This document shows positions 26,834 to 34,952 of a stretch of DNA of 64,000 bases, in pieces. The stretch is from assembly GCA_016872605.1 (NCBI GenBank), contig VGZI01000004.1:1-64000 (forward strand), written 5' to 3'. Under the pieces are notes generated by a model. That model saw only the letters and a program-made list of their open reading frames with translations, did not search any database and was not told where the DNA came from. Origin of the DNA: Planctomycetota bacterium. GTDB taxonomy: Bacteria > Planctomycetota > Planctomycetia > Gemmatales > Gemmataceae. Each line of letters begins with the position of its first letter. Within the stretch, counting starts at the first letter, position 1. The translations under genes were made by a program, and so were the position numbers.

Positions 26834-28453
26834 AACGGGTCTTACCTCCGCATGATGGGCCCGTTCCAACTCCACCGGATAGTTCTCGAAGCTCATCGTG
26901 TACTGTGACTGAAACACCGGCTTCAAATAGTCTTCGATCTTCTCATCGTACGTCGGCTTGACGATGAACTCCCGGCCGTCGTGCGGGTTCTTGATGTCGC
27001 CTTCCTCCACCACGATCTCGCCGGCTTTGATGACATAACGCGGGTAGCGGAACATCATCTCGCCGTCGGGGTTCTCGTTGAAGATAACGACATCGGCATC
27101 GGCGCCGACGCCGAGATGCCCCTTGTTCGGCATGCCGAGAGCCCGCGCCGGGCCGGCGCTTGTGATGATCGCGATTTCGTAGAGCGAGTATTGCCGATCG
27201 AGATCGCCAAGCACGATGCGCGACAAAGCTTTGGCGGGAAGCTTCTTGACGCGTTCCTTACGCACCTCGGCGTTCATCAAGAGATGGATGATCTCCGGAT
27301 AACGCCAGAAGCAAGCGCCGTTGGGATGATCGGTGGTCAGGAAGATGCGCCATGGGTCGTCGATCAAGAGCAAGAGTTCCAGACCGACAGCCCACTGGAC
27401 GGCGTTGACGAGGTTCGAGCCTTTGTAGGTGTAGGGGACGATGCCGCAGCCGGTCTCGTTTTCGACATCGAGGTTGCCCCACTTGCGGCCCGTCAACTGA
27501 TAAAGCAGATGCTGCCAGGGCCCGTCCGCGGTGATGGTGACCGCGTTGCCGAACAGGACGGCGCCGGCGTCGGCAGTGAGGTTTTTGTGCTTGTTGAAAT
27601 AGTCGGCAATCTGCGTCGCCTCGGAGCGCATCGTATGCCAATCGTCGCCGCCGTAGGCGTGGAACTGCAGATGGGCCATATGGGCGCGATTGCCTTCGAG
27701 CACTTTCATGGTTTCAAGAGTGGTGGCGACGTTGCCGGGAGCGCCGAGGTTGTTGCAGTGCAGATGGACCGGGTGAGGCAAGCCGAGCTGATCGACGATG
27801 TTGGCCAGGCCGCCGATAATCTGCGCGGGAGTGATCTTGTTGTAGCCATAGACCGGCTCGTGCAGTTGCTTGGCGTCCTTGCCCCACTTCCAGGCCGTGA
27901 CGCCGCCGGGGTTGACCGCCTTGACACCATAGACCTTGGCCGCCCAGATGAGCCAGGCGACGACCTGCTTGGCCCGTTCGAAATCGCCCGCCTCGAGAAG
28001 GTCCATGACGATCTCGTTGTTGGCCATCAGCAGCATGCATGCCTTGTCGACGATCGGCGTATCGCGCAGTTCTTCATGCGTGTGCTTGGCGGAGAGAATG
28101 GGCACCGCCGCCTCGACGACAGTGGTGTAGCCCATGCCCGCGTAGAGATAGCCGGTCGCGAAGGTGGTCGGCGTCGGTCCGCCGATGCCGGCGCGGGTGT
28201 CGGCCGTGTGCATGAACTTGGCCGCCGTCCGCTGATTCTCTGGCGTCATCGCCCGCGCGAAGTTGAGGGCCGCCCCGGCCACGTGCGTGTGGATATCGAC
28301 GCCGCCGGGGAAGACGATGCGCCCGGTCGCGTCGATGGTGCGGCCGGCGTCAACGTCGGCAACGATCTTGCCGTTGGCGATGCAGATGTCTTTGATGACG
28401 CCGTTGATATTATTGGCGGGGTCATAGACCTTGCCGCCGATGATGCGAAGCAT
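26831..28453 (-). CDS. fwdA/fhcA: Formylmethanofuran dehydrogenase subunit A
   Basis: 540 aa amidohydrolase-fold subunit that interconverts formylmethanofuran with formate and methanofuran in a binuclear zinc site. The metal motif GVDIHTHVAG lies at residues 51-60 (His55, His57). Further family blocks are PTTFATGYLYAGMGYTT, KVYGVKAVNPGG, HLHCNNLGAPGN and DHPNGACFWRYP. Length matches FwdA and FhcA. In archaea this subunit passes formate by a tunnel to the metal site of FwdB; the FwdB here retains that redox site. The stop codon comes from a dispersed repeat. Confidence 0.95.
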   Translation of the reverse strand: MLRIIGGKVYDPANNINGVIKDICIANGKIVADVDAGRTIDATGRIVFPGGVDIHTHVAGAALNFARAMTPENQRTAAKFMHTADTRAGIGGPTPTTFATGYLYAGMGYTTVVEAAVPILSAKHTHEELRDTPIVDKACMLLMANNEIVMDLLEAGDFERAKQVVAWLIWAAKVYGVKAVNPGGVTAWKWGKDAKQLHEPVYGYNKITPAQIIGGLANIVDQLGLPHPVHLHCNNLGAPGNVATTLETMKVLEGNRAHMAHLQFHAYGGDDWHTMRSEATQIADYFNKHKNLTADAGAVLFGNAVTITADGPWQHLLYQLTGRKWGNLDVENETGCGIVPYTYKGSNLVNAVQWAVGLELLLLIDDPWRIFLTTDHPNGACFWRYPEIIHLLMNAEVRKERVKKLPAKALSRIVLGDLDRQYSLYEIAIITSAGPARALGMPNKGHLGVGADADVVIFNENPDGEMMFRYPRYVIKAGEIVVEEGDIKNPHDGREFIVKPTYDEKIEDYLKPVFQSQYTMSFENYPVELERAHHAEVRPV

Positions 28454-28553
28454 GAAGATTTCCTAAAAAGTCTCGTTACGCGATCAAACCATCGGCGACC
28501 TGAAGGTATTGTGGCACCCACCCGCGATCTTCTGACTCAGGAGGCGTCATAAC

Positions 28554-28862
28554 CTAGGTATGAGTATTCCTCCCGTCGTTTCCACGAAACAAAACTACCG
28601 CCGTGACCGCAATAATCAACCCTAGGACGGCCAAAATGATTCCAAGAAGAGGACCACCAAGGATTGCCATCAACAACGGAACACATTCATGATCATTAGG
28701 GTTGGCCTTGCTTCCTGCAACACTGTCTGCAATCGCCTTGGCATTCTGTTTTCCGAAAGCAAAACACCCAAAACATCCGGCAATCGTACCGACGGCGCAC
28801 GAGAATACTGACGCAGATAGGATGAGTGCAATGCTGCCAAATAATTAGACGTTGGTGGCCAT
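28554..28862 (-). CDS. Small two-helix membrane protein in the fwd cluster (start uncertain)
   Basis: A frame between fwdB and fwdA encodes about 96 residues with two strong hydrophobic segments (SIALILSASVFSCAVGTIAG near the start and LAVLGLIIAVTAVVLF near the end), joined by a polar loop with KQNAKAIADSVAGSKANPND. From the best ATG (28862) it reads MATNV and then meets TAA at 28845-28847 before continuing with LFGSIALIL. So either the ATG-proximal codon is mutated, or initiation uses a non-standard codon after the TAA. Base composition is lower in GC than its neighbours. I recognise no family; a role with the Fwd complex is possible only from position. Confidence 0.45.
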
Positions 28863-28895
28863 AACTTCATGAATGGATTGTCAACGGCCCTGCAA

Positions 28896-30224
28896 TTACA
28901 TAACCGCCTTCCCATTCCGCCCCGGCAACCACGCCGGCCTTCGCTTGACCGCCTCGCGAATTCGCCTTACCACTTCCTCGTCCGTCGGATACGGCGACTT
29001 CAGCGCCGGCCGCAGCGGCAGGGGAATTTCGTCCATGCGGTACACTGTTCCCGGTGCGCTGACGCCGGTGGCGGCGGTGGTGATGTGGACGCGGGCCAGC
29101 CGGCTGGTGTGCGTCACTTTCGGGTCGAGAACGATCGTGGGAATCTTGGCGAGGTGGTCGATGCCCGGTTGCGGCATGGTCGCGCCGGGGTCGGCGCCGA
29201 GGACGAGGCACGCGTCGACGTCGCCGCGCACCAGAAGATCGACCGTCGAGAACTCGCCGGGGTTGAAGCGCGGGTAGCCGCGACACAGGTTGACGCCGAA
29301 CGGGTAGCCGGTGGTGTAGCGCATGACGACATCGGCCCCGGTGACGTTGCCGTGCCCGCGCATCGGCATGGCGACGAACTTGGTGAAGGCGTTCATCTCG
29401 GCGGCGAGCATCAGGACAGCGGCGGAGTTCATGTGCTTGCCGCGCGTCATCGACAGGCCCATGCCGAAGAAGATGACGCCGAAGCGGGCGGCTTTCATCT
29501 TGGCGACGAGTTCTTCGAGCTTGCTCAGCGGCAAGCCGGTCTCGTTGACAGCGTCTTCGTTGACGCGCTGGCCTTTGATGAGGGCGCGCAAGGCCGTGAT
29601 CAGCTCGAAATCCTTGCCGGGACGAATTTGCAGAAACAGATTCGCCGCCTTGGCGCTGGGCGTTTCACGAATATCGACGAGGACCATGGTGCGGTCCTTG
29701 CGGCCATTCTGCGTGTACTTCCCTTTCTGCATGATCGTGTACTTGGTGAAGTGCCGGGGATGGCATTCCGCGGGATTGCCTCCCCAGTAGATCATGAAGT
29801 CGGCCCGGTTCTTGACCTCGCCGAGCGTGCAGGTGACTTTACCGCCCAACTGGGCGGCGATTTCGGTTGGCCCGTGTCAGAGGCTGGTGTGGCTATCGAT
29901 GACGCCGCCGACCATCTCGGCCAGCGACACCGCCTCGCGCTGCGTCTCGCAGGTGACGTTGGAAAGGCCGTAGACAAGCGGCATGTCGGCGGCAACGAGA
30001 TAATCGGCCGCCCGTTCGATGGCGTCGTCGACAGTCGCCGGATGGCCGTCGATCAGGGCGTCGGGAAAAAGACGTTCGGCCGTGTGATGCTTGAACCACG
30101 ATTCGCCGAGGCTGCACGCGCGTTTGGTCTCGACGATCTTCTCGCCTTCCGCGTGCAGTTCGATGTCATCGCACACGCAGCCGCAAAAGGTGCAGGTGGC
30201 GTTTTTGACGATATTGAGGGTCAT
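28896..30224 (-). CDS. fwdB: Formylmethanofuran dehydrogenase subunit B, probable selenoprotein
   Basis: 442 residues if TGA at 29877-29879 (codon 116) is read through. It is the molybdopterin-containing catalytic subunit that reduces CO2 to formate or the reverse. Cys11, Cys14, Cys18 (CTFCGCVC) and Cys37 (RACSLG) fit one 4Fe-4S cluster. The TGA lies in VIDSHTSL-TGA-HGPT, exactly where archaeal FwdB/FmdB has Cys or Sec (VIDNTASVCHGPS), the metal ligand. Sequence after it is strongly conserved and in frame: CTLGEVKNRADFMIYWGGNP, CHPRHFTKY, GKDFEL, FFGMGLSMTRGKH, AMPMRGHGNVTG, ADPGATMPQ. Neighbours are fwdD upstream and fwdA downstream. Simple nonsense mutation is the alternative. Confidence 0.85.
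29841..29858 (-). promoter_or_regulatory. Candidate bacterial SECIS hairpin in fwdB
   Basis: On the mRNA, CCGCCC-AGUU-GGGCGG forms a perfect 6-bp stem, extended by one G-U pair. The 4-base loop starts 26 bases after the UGA and has G as its second base. These match the published general pattern for bacterial SECIS elements (loop within about 16-37 bases of UGA, a G in the first two loop bases). Part of the hairpin may simply reflect Ala-Ala-Gln-Leu-Gly-Gly codons. Confidence 0.6.
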
Positions 30225-30240
30225 TTAATTACCATGGTAG

Positions 30241-30312
30241 GAAGCCCCGGGGTGAGGTACTCCGAACCGCAGGGATCCCAGGGGTTCGGGAGTGCCCTCA
30301 CCCCTGGGCTTC
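30241..30312. repeat. CCCAGGGGTGAG-type inverted repeat
   Basis: GAAGCCCCGGGGTGAG pairs with CTCACCCCTGGGCTTC across about 40 bases holding a second inverted pair. It lies between the 51-aa gene and fwdB and could cause partial transcription attenuation. Confidence 0.75.
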
Positions 30313-30357
30313 TGGCGATGATCCGGTCACGCCCACACGGGGCGGCACGAGGAACGT

Positions 30358-30513
30358 TCAGCCCAGCACGCGGCCCTTGCAACTGCCGCGGATGCGGCGC
30401 GGCATGAAGCGGCCGGCGGAGATTTCTTCCCACGCCAGCACCTCGGCCGCGTCCGAGGTTTCGGTCATCGGTGCGATGTCGGGGCCGGCGATTTCGGGGT
30501 CGTTGGGGTTCAT
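30358..30513 (-). CDS. 51-residue protein between fwdD and fwdB
   Basis: Reads MNPNDPEIAGPDIAP..., with an acidic first half and a basic tail (FMPRRIRGSCKGRVLG). AGGA lies about 8 bases before the ATG. The codon choice is typical of this genome and the frame is clean between fwdD and fwdB on the same strand. The Arg/Gly tail with one Cys looks conserved in type, and I believe similar short peptides occur in planctomycete C1 clusters, but I cannot confirm that. It might assist assembly or maturation of the enzyme. Confidence 0.6.
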   Translation of the reverse strand: MNPNDPEIAGPDIAPMTETSDAAEVLAWEEISAGRFMPRRIRGSCKGRVLG

Positions 30514-30561
30514 GAATCAGTCCTGGTTTGCGATTCTCGTACACGGGGCGCGATCCGGGCG

Positions 30562-30906
30562 CTAGACGGGGAGAACGGGTTCCACTTCCACTTCCCAGCC
30601 TTTCGACGTCGGCATGCCGGTGCCGTCGGTGGTTTGGCCCATCAGCTTGCAGGTCGGCGGGCCGTAGGCGACGAAGATGATGCCGGGCGGGACCTTGCCT
30701 TCCTTGCACAGAAACGTCGCCTCGCCATTGTCGCTGCGCACGCGCACCTGGCTATCCGCCTTGATACCGGCCTCCTTCATGTCGTCGGCGTTCATGAAGA
30801 TAGTCGTCGTAATCGCGAGGTATTCGGGGGAGTCCTTGCCGTGATTGATCTGCTGGCCTTGCTTGGTAGTGCGGCCGGCGTTCATCAGGTAGCGCTTCTT
30901 GGCCAT
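30562..30906 (-). CDS. fwdD: Formylmethanofuran dehydrogenase subunit D (molybdopterin-binding)
   Basis: 114 aa. It resembles the FwdD/FmdD subunit, a double-psi barrel homologous to the C-terminal molybdopterin-dinucleotide-binding domain of formate dehydrogenases. Evidence is LMNAGRTTKQGQQINHGKDS, IFMNADDMKEAGIKADSQV, RVRSDNGEATFLC, and the cofactor-contact block VPPGIIFVAYGPPTCKLMG. The start at 30906 fits the family; an upstream ATG would overlap the divergent promoter region. It is first in the cluster. A dedicated pterin-binding subunit argues for a redox-active metal enzyme rather than a purely hydrolytic Fhc complex. Confidence 0.85.
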   Translation of the reverse strand: MAKKRYLMNAGRTTKQGQQINHGKDSPEYLAITTTIFMNADDMKEAGIKADSQVRVRSDNGEATFLCKEGKVPPGIIFVAYGPPTCKLMGQTTDGTGMPTSKGWEVEVEPVLPV

Positions 30907-30986
30907 GCAGCGTCTCGGATATCGTAGTATCGAACAGCGAATTGCGTTCAGTTTAGCGGATGTGATAGGAAACGCAAGCGAGGGGC

Positions 30987-31030
30987 CGTTTAGCGTTCGC
31001 ATGGCGCCGTGCAATCGCTAAACGATAAAC
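30987..31030. repeat. GTTTAGCG palindromic repeat
   Basis: Imperfect family member around GCATGGCGCCGTGC, between the divergent fwdD and reductase genes, where both promoters should lie. Confidence 0.7.
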
Positions 31031-31053
31031 ACGACTGGCCCTATCATACAGAC

Positions 31054-32055
31054 ATGCTGTCGCATCGCTTGCCGCTGTTGATTACAGGGGTCGCCGGCGT
31101 GGCGGGGTACAACGCGTTTCATCACTTTCACCGCAAGTATCCCGGCCAGGTCGTCGGCATCAGGCCGCACCAAACATCTCGCCTCGTCGGTCCGGGCGTC
31201 GTCGCGCAAGACGCCGAGGACGCCGGCGGCATGCGCTCGCTCTTCGATCGCGTCGGCTTCCGCTCGGTGCTCAACTGCGTCGGCAATTGCGCGCTCAAGT
31301 CGTGCGAACTCGATCCTGCCATGGCGCACACGGTCAACGTCGAGAGCGCCCGCGTTCTCGCCGACCTCATTCGCCGACATGACGCTCGGCTCGTGCACCT
31401 CTCCAGCGATCTGGTCTTCTCCGGCACCCGGCAGGGCAACCACGTCGAGTCCGATGCGATCGATCCCGTTACGGTGTACGGCAAGACGATGGCGCAAGCC
31501 GAGCAGACCTTCGCGACACAGACGCCCGACGCCGCGATGTTGCGCATCTCGTTGCCGATGGGGCCGAGCTTCAATGGTCACGCCGGCGCCATCGACTGGA
31601 TTCAGTCGCGGTTTCGGGCGCATCGGCCGGCGACGCTCTACTTCGACGAAGTCCGATCGTGCACCTACTGCGGCGATCTGAATCGCGTGTTCGAGCAGTT
31701 TTTGGCGATCGACGCCGCCGGGATCTTTCATTGTGGCGGGCCGATGCCGATGACGCTCTTTAAGATCGCGCAAGTAATTAACCGCGTGGGCGACTATCGG
31801 CCTGAGTTATTGAAGGGCTGTCCAAGGATCGATGCGGGGCCGATGCCGCCGCGTGCCGGCGACGTGAGCATGTCAAGCGCGAAACTGATTACGGAGTTGG
31901 GGGAGCAACCCTTCCATCCCTGGCCGCTGGGCCATGATCTCGTGCCGGGCGATCACCGTTGGCATTTCGATCGCCCCGCCGGCGAGGCGCGATCGGTCAA
32001 CGAAATCGGCCGACGACTGTACCGGTATCCGGCCAGTGAGTCTCTCTTCGTTTAG
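31054..32055 (+). CDS. RmlD-like sugar-nucleotide reductase
   Basis: 333 aa extended-SDR protein. The NAD(P) motif is TGVAGVAGYNAF near the N-terminus. VHLSSDLVFSG is the Ser strand, and VYGKTMAQAE holds the catalytic Tyr-x3-Lys. These match dTDP-4-dehydrorhamnose reductase (RmlD) and related epimerases, although no other rml gene is near. The start at 31054 is the ATG next to MLSHRLPLLITG; the earlier ATG lies in a repeat. The stop codon TAG is formed by the GTTTAG end of the repeat that follows. Substrate not resolved. Confidence 0.82.
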   Translation: MLSHRLPLLITGVAGVAGYNAFHHFHRKYPGQVVGIRPHQTSRLVGPGVVAQDAEDAGGMRSLFDRVGFRSVLNCVGNCALKSCELDPAMAHTVNVESARVLADLIRRHDARLVHLSSDLVFSGTRQGNHVESDAIDPVTVYGKTMAQAEQTFATQTPDAAMLRISLPMGPSFNGHAGAIDWIQSRFRAHRPATLYFDEVRSCTYCGDLNRVFEQFLAIDAAGIFHCGGPMPMTLFKIAQVINRVGDYRPELLKGCPRIDAGPMPPRAGDVSMSSAKLITELGEQPFHPWPLGHDLVPGDHRWHFDRPAGEARSVNEIGRRLYRYPASESLFV

Positions 32056-32089
32056 CGCTCGGGTGGCGCCACCCGAGCGCTAAACGAAG
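32046..32089. repeat. Perfect 44-bp palindrome overlapping a stop codon
   Basis: CTTCGTTTAGCGCTCGGGTG meets its exact complement at GGCGCC. It overlaps the last three codons and TAG stop of the reductase and ends 6 bases before the convergent cupredoxin-like gene. Likely bidirectional terminator. Confidence 0.9.
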
Positions 32090-32094
32090 AGGGA

Positions 32095-32763
32095 TTACTT
32101 CAGTTTCTTCCACTCCACCGCCGCGTCCGTTGTCATTCCCGCCCGAACCTCGATCGTTATCGTGTCGCGATAATTCGTATCGGGATGCACCAAGAGCAAC
32201 GTGTGTTTGCCGGGCGGAACGCGCTCGATCATGAATTTGCCGTCGGCGCTGGTCACCGCGTGATACGGATGCGGCGCGACGAACACATACGCCCGCATCC
32301 ACCGGTGCAGCGAACAGCCTATCGGAATCGGGTTCTTCTGCGCCTTGAATTTGTGTTCGTACGGCTGTCCGGCGGGCGTCGTCAGGTTGAATGTGTTTTC
32401 TGGATGGATCGACTCGGCACTGACGCCGTGATTGAACGCGTCGTTGTTCTCGAAACGCACTTTGACTCCCTCCTGCACCGTGACGACGCGTGGCAGAAAC
32501 TGCAGGTCGCGCTGATCGATCAGCACCGGCTTGGCATTGGCGTCGGCGGGCACTTTTGTCTTCCAATCGAGCACCACGGCAACGTGCCGCAGCCCTTTGC
32601 TCTTGGGATGGACGACGACGTCGTTGTGCAGGATAACCTGGCCGTCGGTGAGCGTCACGCGTTCGTCGGGCGGAACGACGCCGACGTAACGCACGGTGCC
32701 GGCGATCGTACCGGTGGCCGGCGCTTGCGCCGCGAGCAATGCTGCGATAACAATGTTTAGCAT
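32095..32763 (-). CDS. Cupredoxin-like secreted protein
   Basis: 222 aa with a short hydrophobic N-terminus (MLNIVIAALLAAQAPA). The middle is a cupredoxin-type beta sandwich. VTVQEGVKVRFENNDAFNHG holds a His in the usual first ligand place, and IGCSLHRWMRAYVFV has the Cys-x2-His of a copper loop. The end is a carboxypeptidase-regulatory-like segment (GKFMIERVPPGKHTLLLVHP). Proteins of this shape are often annotated as methylamine-utilisation or plastocyanin-like in planctomycetes. A role in periplasmic electron transfer is possible but not shown by the neighbours. Confidence 0.75.
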   Translation of the reverse strand: MLNIVIAALLAAQAPATGTIAGTVRYVGVVPPDERVTLTDGQVILHNDVVVHPKSKGLRHVAVVLDWKTKVPADANAKPVLIDQRDLQFLPRVVTVQEGVKVRFENNDAFNHGVSAESIHPENTFNLTTPAGQPYEHKFKAQKNPIPIGCSLHRWMRAYVFVAPHPYHAVTSADGKFMIERVPPGKHTLLLVHPDTNYRDTITIEVRAGMTTDAAVEWKKLK

Positions 32764-32930
32764 GAGGTTGCCGCGAAAGAACGCAGAGGGCGCAAAAAAG
32801 GGAGAATGAACAACGGGACGATACGAATCACTCCGGCAAGAATGGCACGCTCACTATATCTCTATCCGTGCCGTCCGTGTTATCCGTGGTTGACTCTTCT
32901 TGTGTTTATGCGTTTTTTCGCGGCCACATC

Positions 32931-34952
32931 TCACTCGTCGGGATTAACGACTTCGTTGCCGGCGCGGGTGATCAGGCCTTGGAGGTTCTGCTGGGTCATG
33001 GTGCGGCGCATGGGGCGAACGGTTCCGTCGCCCATCGCGGCGAGGAACGTTAGGTTGGTCCAGTGGTTGCCGACGCGGTTTCTCAAGCCGATGTCGCCCA
33101 TGACGAAGGGGATGTCGTCGGGCGCCATCCAGTTGACGCTGGTGCTGGCCTCGACGACGAAGATGGTGTTGCTGGTTCCGTCGGTGATGCTCGTCATGCG
33201 CATGTCGCCGGTGAGCGGATTGCCTCCCGGCGCGCGGTTGGTCTTGGGAAAGGCCGAGGCGGGGCCGTGGAAGACCTGATAGTAGGTGCGATCCTGGTCA
33301 AATCTCCCGGGGTGCTTGTAAACGTTGGGCATGCGATTCCAGAACTGGCGATTGTGCGGGCTGTCCCAGCGTTCATTCAGTCTTATCTGCTGGTAAAGGG
33401 CATTCTGTTCAAGGTGCGGCAATAGCGCCACGCGCCAGCTCAGCAACTCCTGCCCGGTCTGCGGATGGCGAATGGCGTGATTGGGCAGCGATTTGTTGTT
33501 GTCGTGGAAGTTGTGCATCGCGAACATGATTTGTTTCAAATTGTTCGTGCTCTGAGCTCGCTGAGCGGCCATGCGAACGTCCATGATCGGGTCACCGGGA
33601 CCGGGACCGACGTTAGGAGGCCCCGCGCCGAAATCCGGGCCGGCGCCGGCGAACATGCCAATGAATCCGCCGATGATACTGCCGATGTCACTGATCTTGC
33701 CCTTCACGATGACTTCCGACCCACTTTGTTCGATGGTCATGGCATTCACAAAATCGATGAGTCCCTTGGGCGGCGCAAAGAAACCCTTCGCCGGTTTGGC
33801 CAATTCATCCTTGGCTTCCTTGTGAAATGCATCGGCTTCGCCTTTGGCTTTCGTGGCCAAGTCCTTGGATGGGAAGGTGAGGACAAACTCTAGCGACAAG
33901 TCCTTGGTGGCCGTCCCGCTCATGATGAAGCCATTCATTTCTTTCATGGTTGGAGCTTTGTTGGCGGCCATGGCGCCGGGACCGTCGTCGATGAGCTTCT
34001 TGGGGGCCTTGAAGGCCATGACGAGGTGTTTGCCGGAGTTCGCCAACTGCAACCCGCGCGTGATTGCCGCGGATGTTGGCGCTTTGCTTGCCCCCTTGAT
34101 TGCGGCTCGGATGTGCGCTTCGTTGTCGGCGAACAATACGATGTTGCTGCTGGCGAAGTGAACCGCCTTGCCGCTTTTCTCGAGGACGTAAATCCCCCCG
34201 TCTTTTTTCTTGGCCGTATCTTTCGCTTCCTTTTCGAAGTCCGCAACGGCTTTCTTCTCGTCGATGGATTTAGATGTCTTCACCACGGCGACGGCGTCGG
34301 GTTGCCTGCCTTTTTCCATTGACGACATGATCACGGTGACGCGCTCGACGTCTTCGATTTTCATGTCGCCTTTTTTCTCAATATCCGCGAGCATCTGATC
34401 GACGCCTAACTTCACTTGAGCCGGCGCTTTGGCCAGGAAATCCTTGACGGCCTCGCTCTTCCAGGTGTCCGCCACGCGAAAGGACACGAAACCGGCCACG
34501 TCGTCATGAACGTACGCAAGGTCGGCGCCGGAATTGAAAGGCCACCAGCCCATCATGAAAAGCAGCCCAGTTCCGAGGCCGCTGAAGCAGCACGTCAGGA
34601 CGAGCAGGGCGCCGCAGCCGCCCAGGACGTACATCTTCATGTTGCTTTTCTTCGGCTCTTCTTGCCGCTTGATCGGCTTGCGCGGTTCGGGATCATCATC
34701 GTCGTCATCGTCGTCCTTGCGTGCGGCCGGCTTCTTCCTGGGCGCTTCCGATTGGACCTTGCTGCCACGGTCGTCATCATCATCGGGAGGCGGCGCGGAT
34801 TTTTTCTTCGGCGCTTCCGGCTCGCTCTTGCTCGCCGATTGGTCCTCAATGAGGACGCTGGCGCCGCAAGCCGGGCACTTCGCCTTCTTGCCCAGGTATT
34901 TTTCATCCGCCTTGAGCGACTTGCCGCAGGTGCACTTGATCGTGATGGCCAT
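32931..34952 (-). CDS. Zinc-ribbon, membrane-anchored DUF1559 protein
   Basis: 673 aa. Residues 1-35 are a zinc ribbon (CTCGKSLKADEKYLGKKA, then CPAC). A long charged linker rich in Asp, Lys and Pro follows to about residue 105. A hydrophobic segment (about 108-137; LGGCGALLVLTCCFSGLG) then anchors it. An uncharacterised middle domain follows, and from about residue 460 a DUF1559 domain with NLKQIMFAMHNFHDN, LLSWRVALLPHLEQ, ITDGTSNTIFVVEA and MGDGTVRPM. There is no prepilin motif, unlike the DUF1559 protein at 59.4 kb. The architecture suggests an inner-membrane protein with a cytoplasmic ribbon. Function unknown. Confidence 0.88.
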   Translation of the reverse strand: MAITIKCTCGKSLKADEKYLGKKAKCPACGASVLIEDQSASKSEPEAPKKKSAPPPDDDDDRGSKVQSEAPRKKPAARKDDDDDDDDPEPRKPIKRQEEPKKSNMKMYVLGGCGALLVLTCCFSGLGTGLLFMMGWWPFNSGADLAYVHDDVAGFVSFRVADTWKSEAVKDFLAKAPAQVKLGVDQMLADIEKKGDMKIEDVERVTVIMSSMEKGRQPDAVAVVKTSKSIDEKKAVADFEKEAKDTAKKKDGGIYVLEKSGKAVHFASSNIVLFADNEAHIRAAIKGASKAPTSAAITRGLQLANSGKHLVMAFKAPKKLIDDGPGAMAANKAPTMKEMNGFIMSGTATKDLSLEFVLTFPSKDLATKAKGEADAFHKEAKDELAKPAKGFFAPPKGLIDFVNAMTIEQSGSEVIVKGKISDIGSIIGGFIGMFAGAGPDFGAGPPNVGPGPGDPIMDVRMAAQRAQSTNNLKQIMFAMHNFHDNNKSLPNHAIRHPQTGQELLSWRVALLPHLEQNALYQQIRLNERWDSPHNRQFWNRMPNVYKHPGRFDQDRTYYQVFHGPASAFPKTNRAPGGNPLTGDMRMTSITDGTSNTIFVVEASTSVNWMAPDDIPFVMGDIGLRNRVGNHWTNLTFLAAMGDGTVRPMRRTMTQQNLQGLITRAGNEVVNPDE

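Noticed and set aside
26981-28552. 523-codon plus-strand frame opposite fwdA
   Set aside because: Shadow of a conserved gene; no ribosome site, no known domain.
28670-28915. 81-codon minus frame starting MGRRLCNCRAV between fwdB and fwdA
   Set aside because: The frame next to it has two clear membrane helices and more natural composition; this one looks like its shadow.
5825-29879. Alternative genetic code with reassigned stop codons
   Set aside because: In-frame stops here are TGA, TAG and TAA, each rare; nearly all genes end normally with all three stops.
31054-32055. Rhamnose (rml) operon
   Set aside because: No rmlA, rmlB or rmlC nearby; only one RmlD-like gene.
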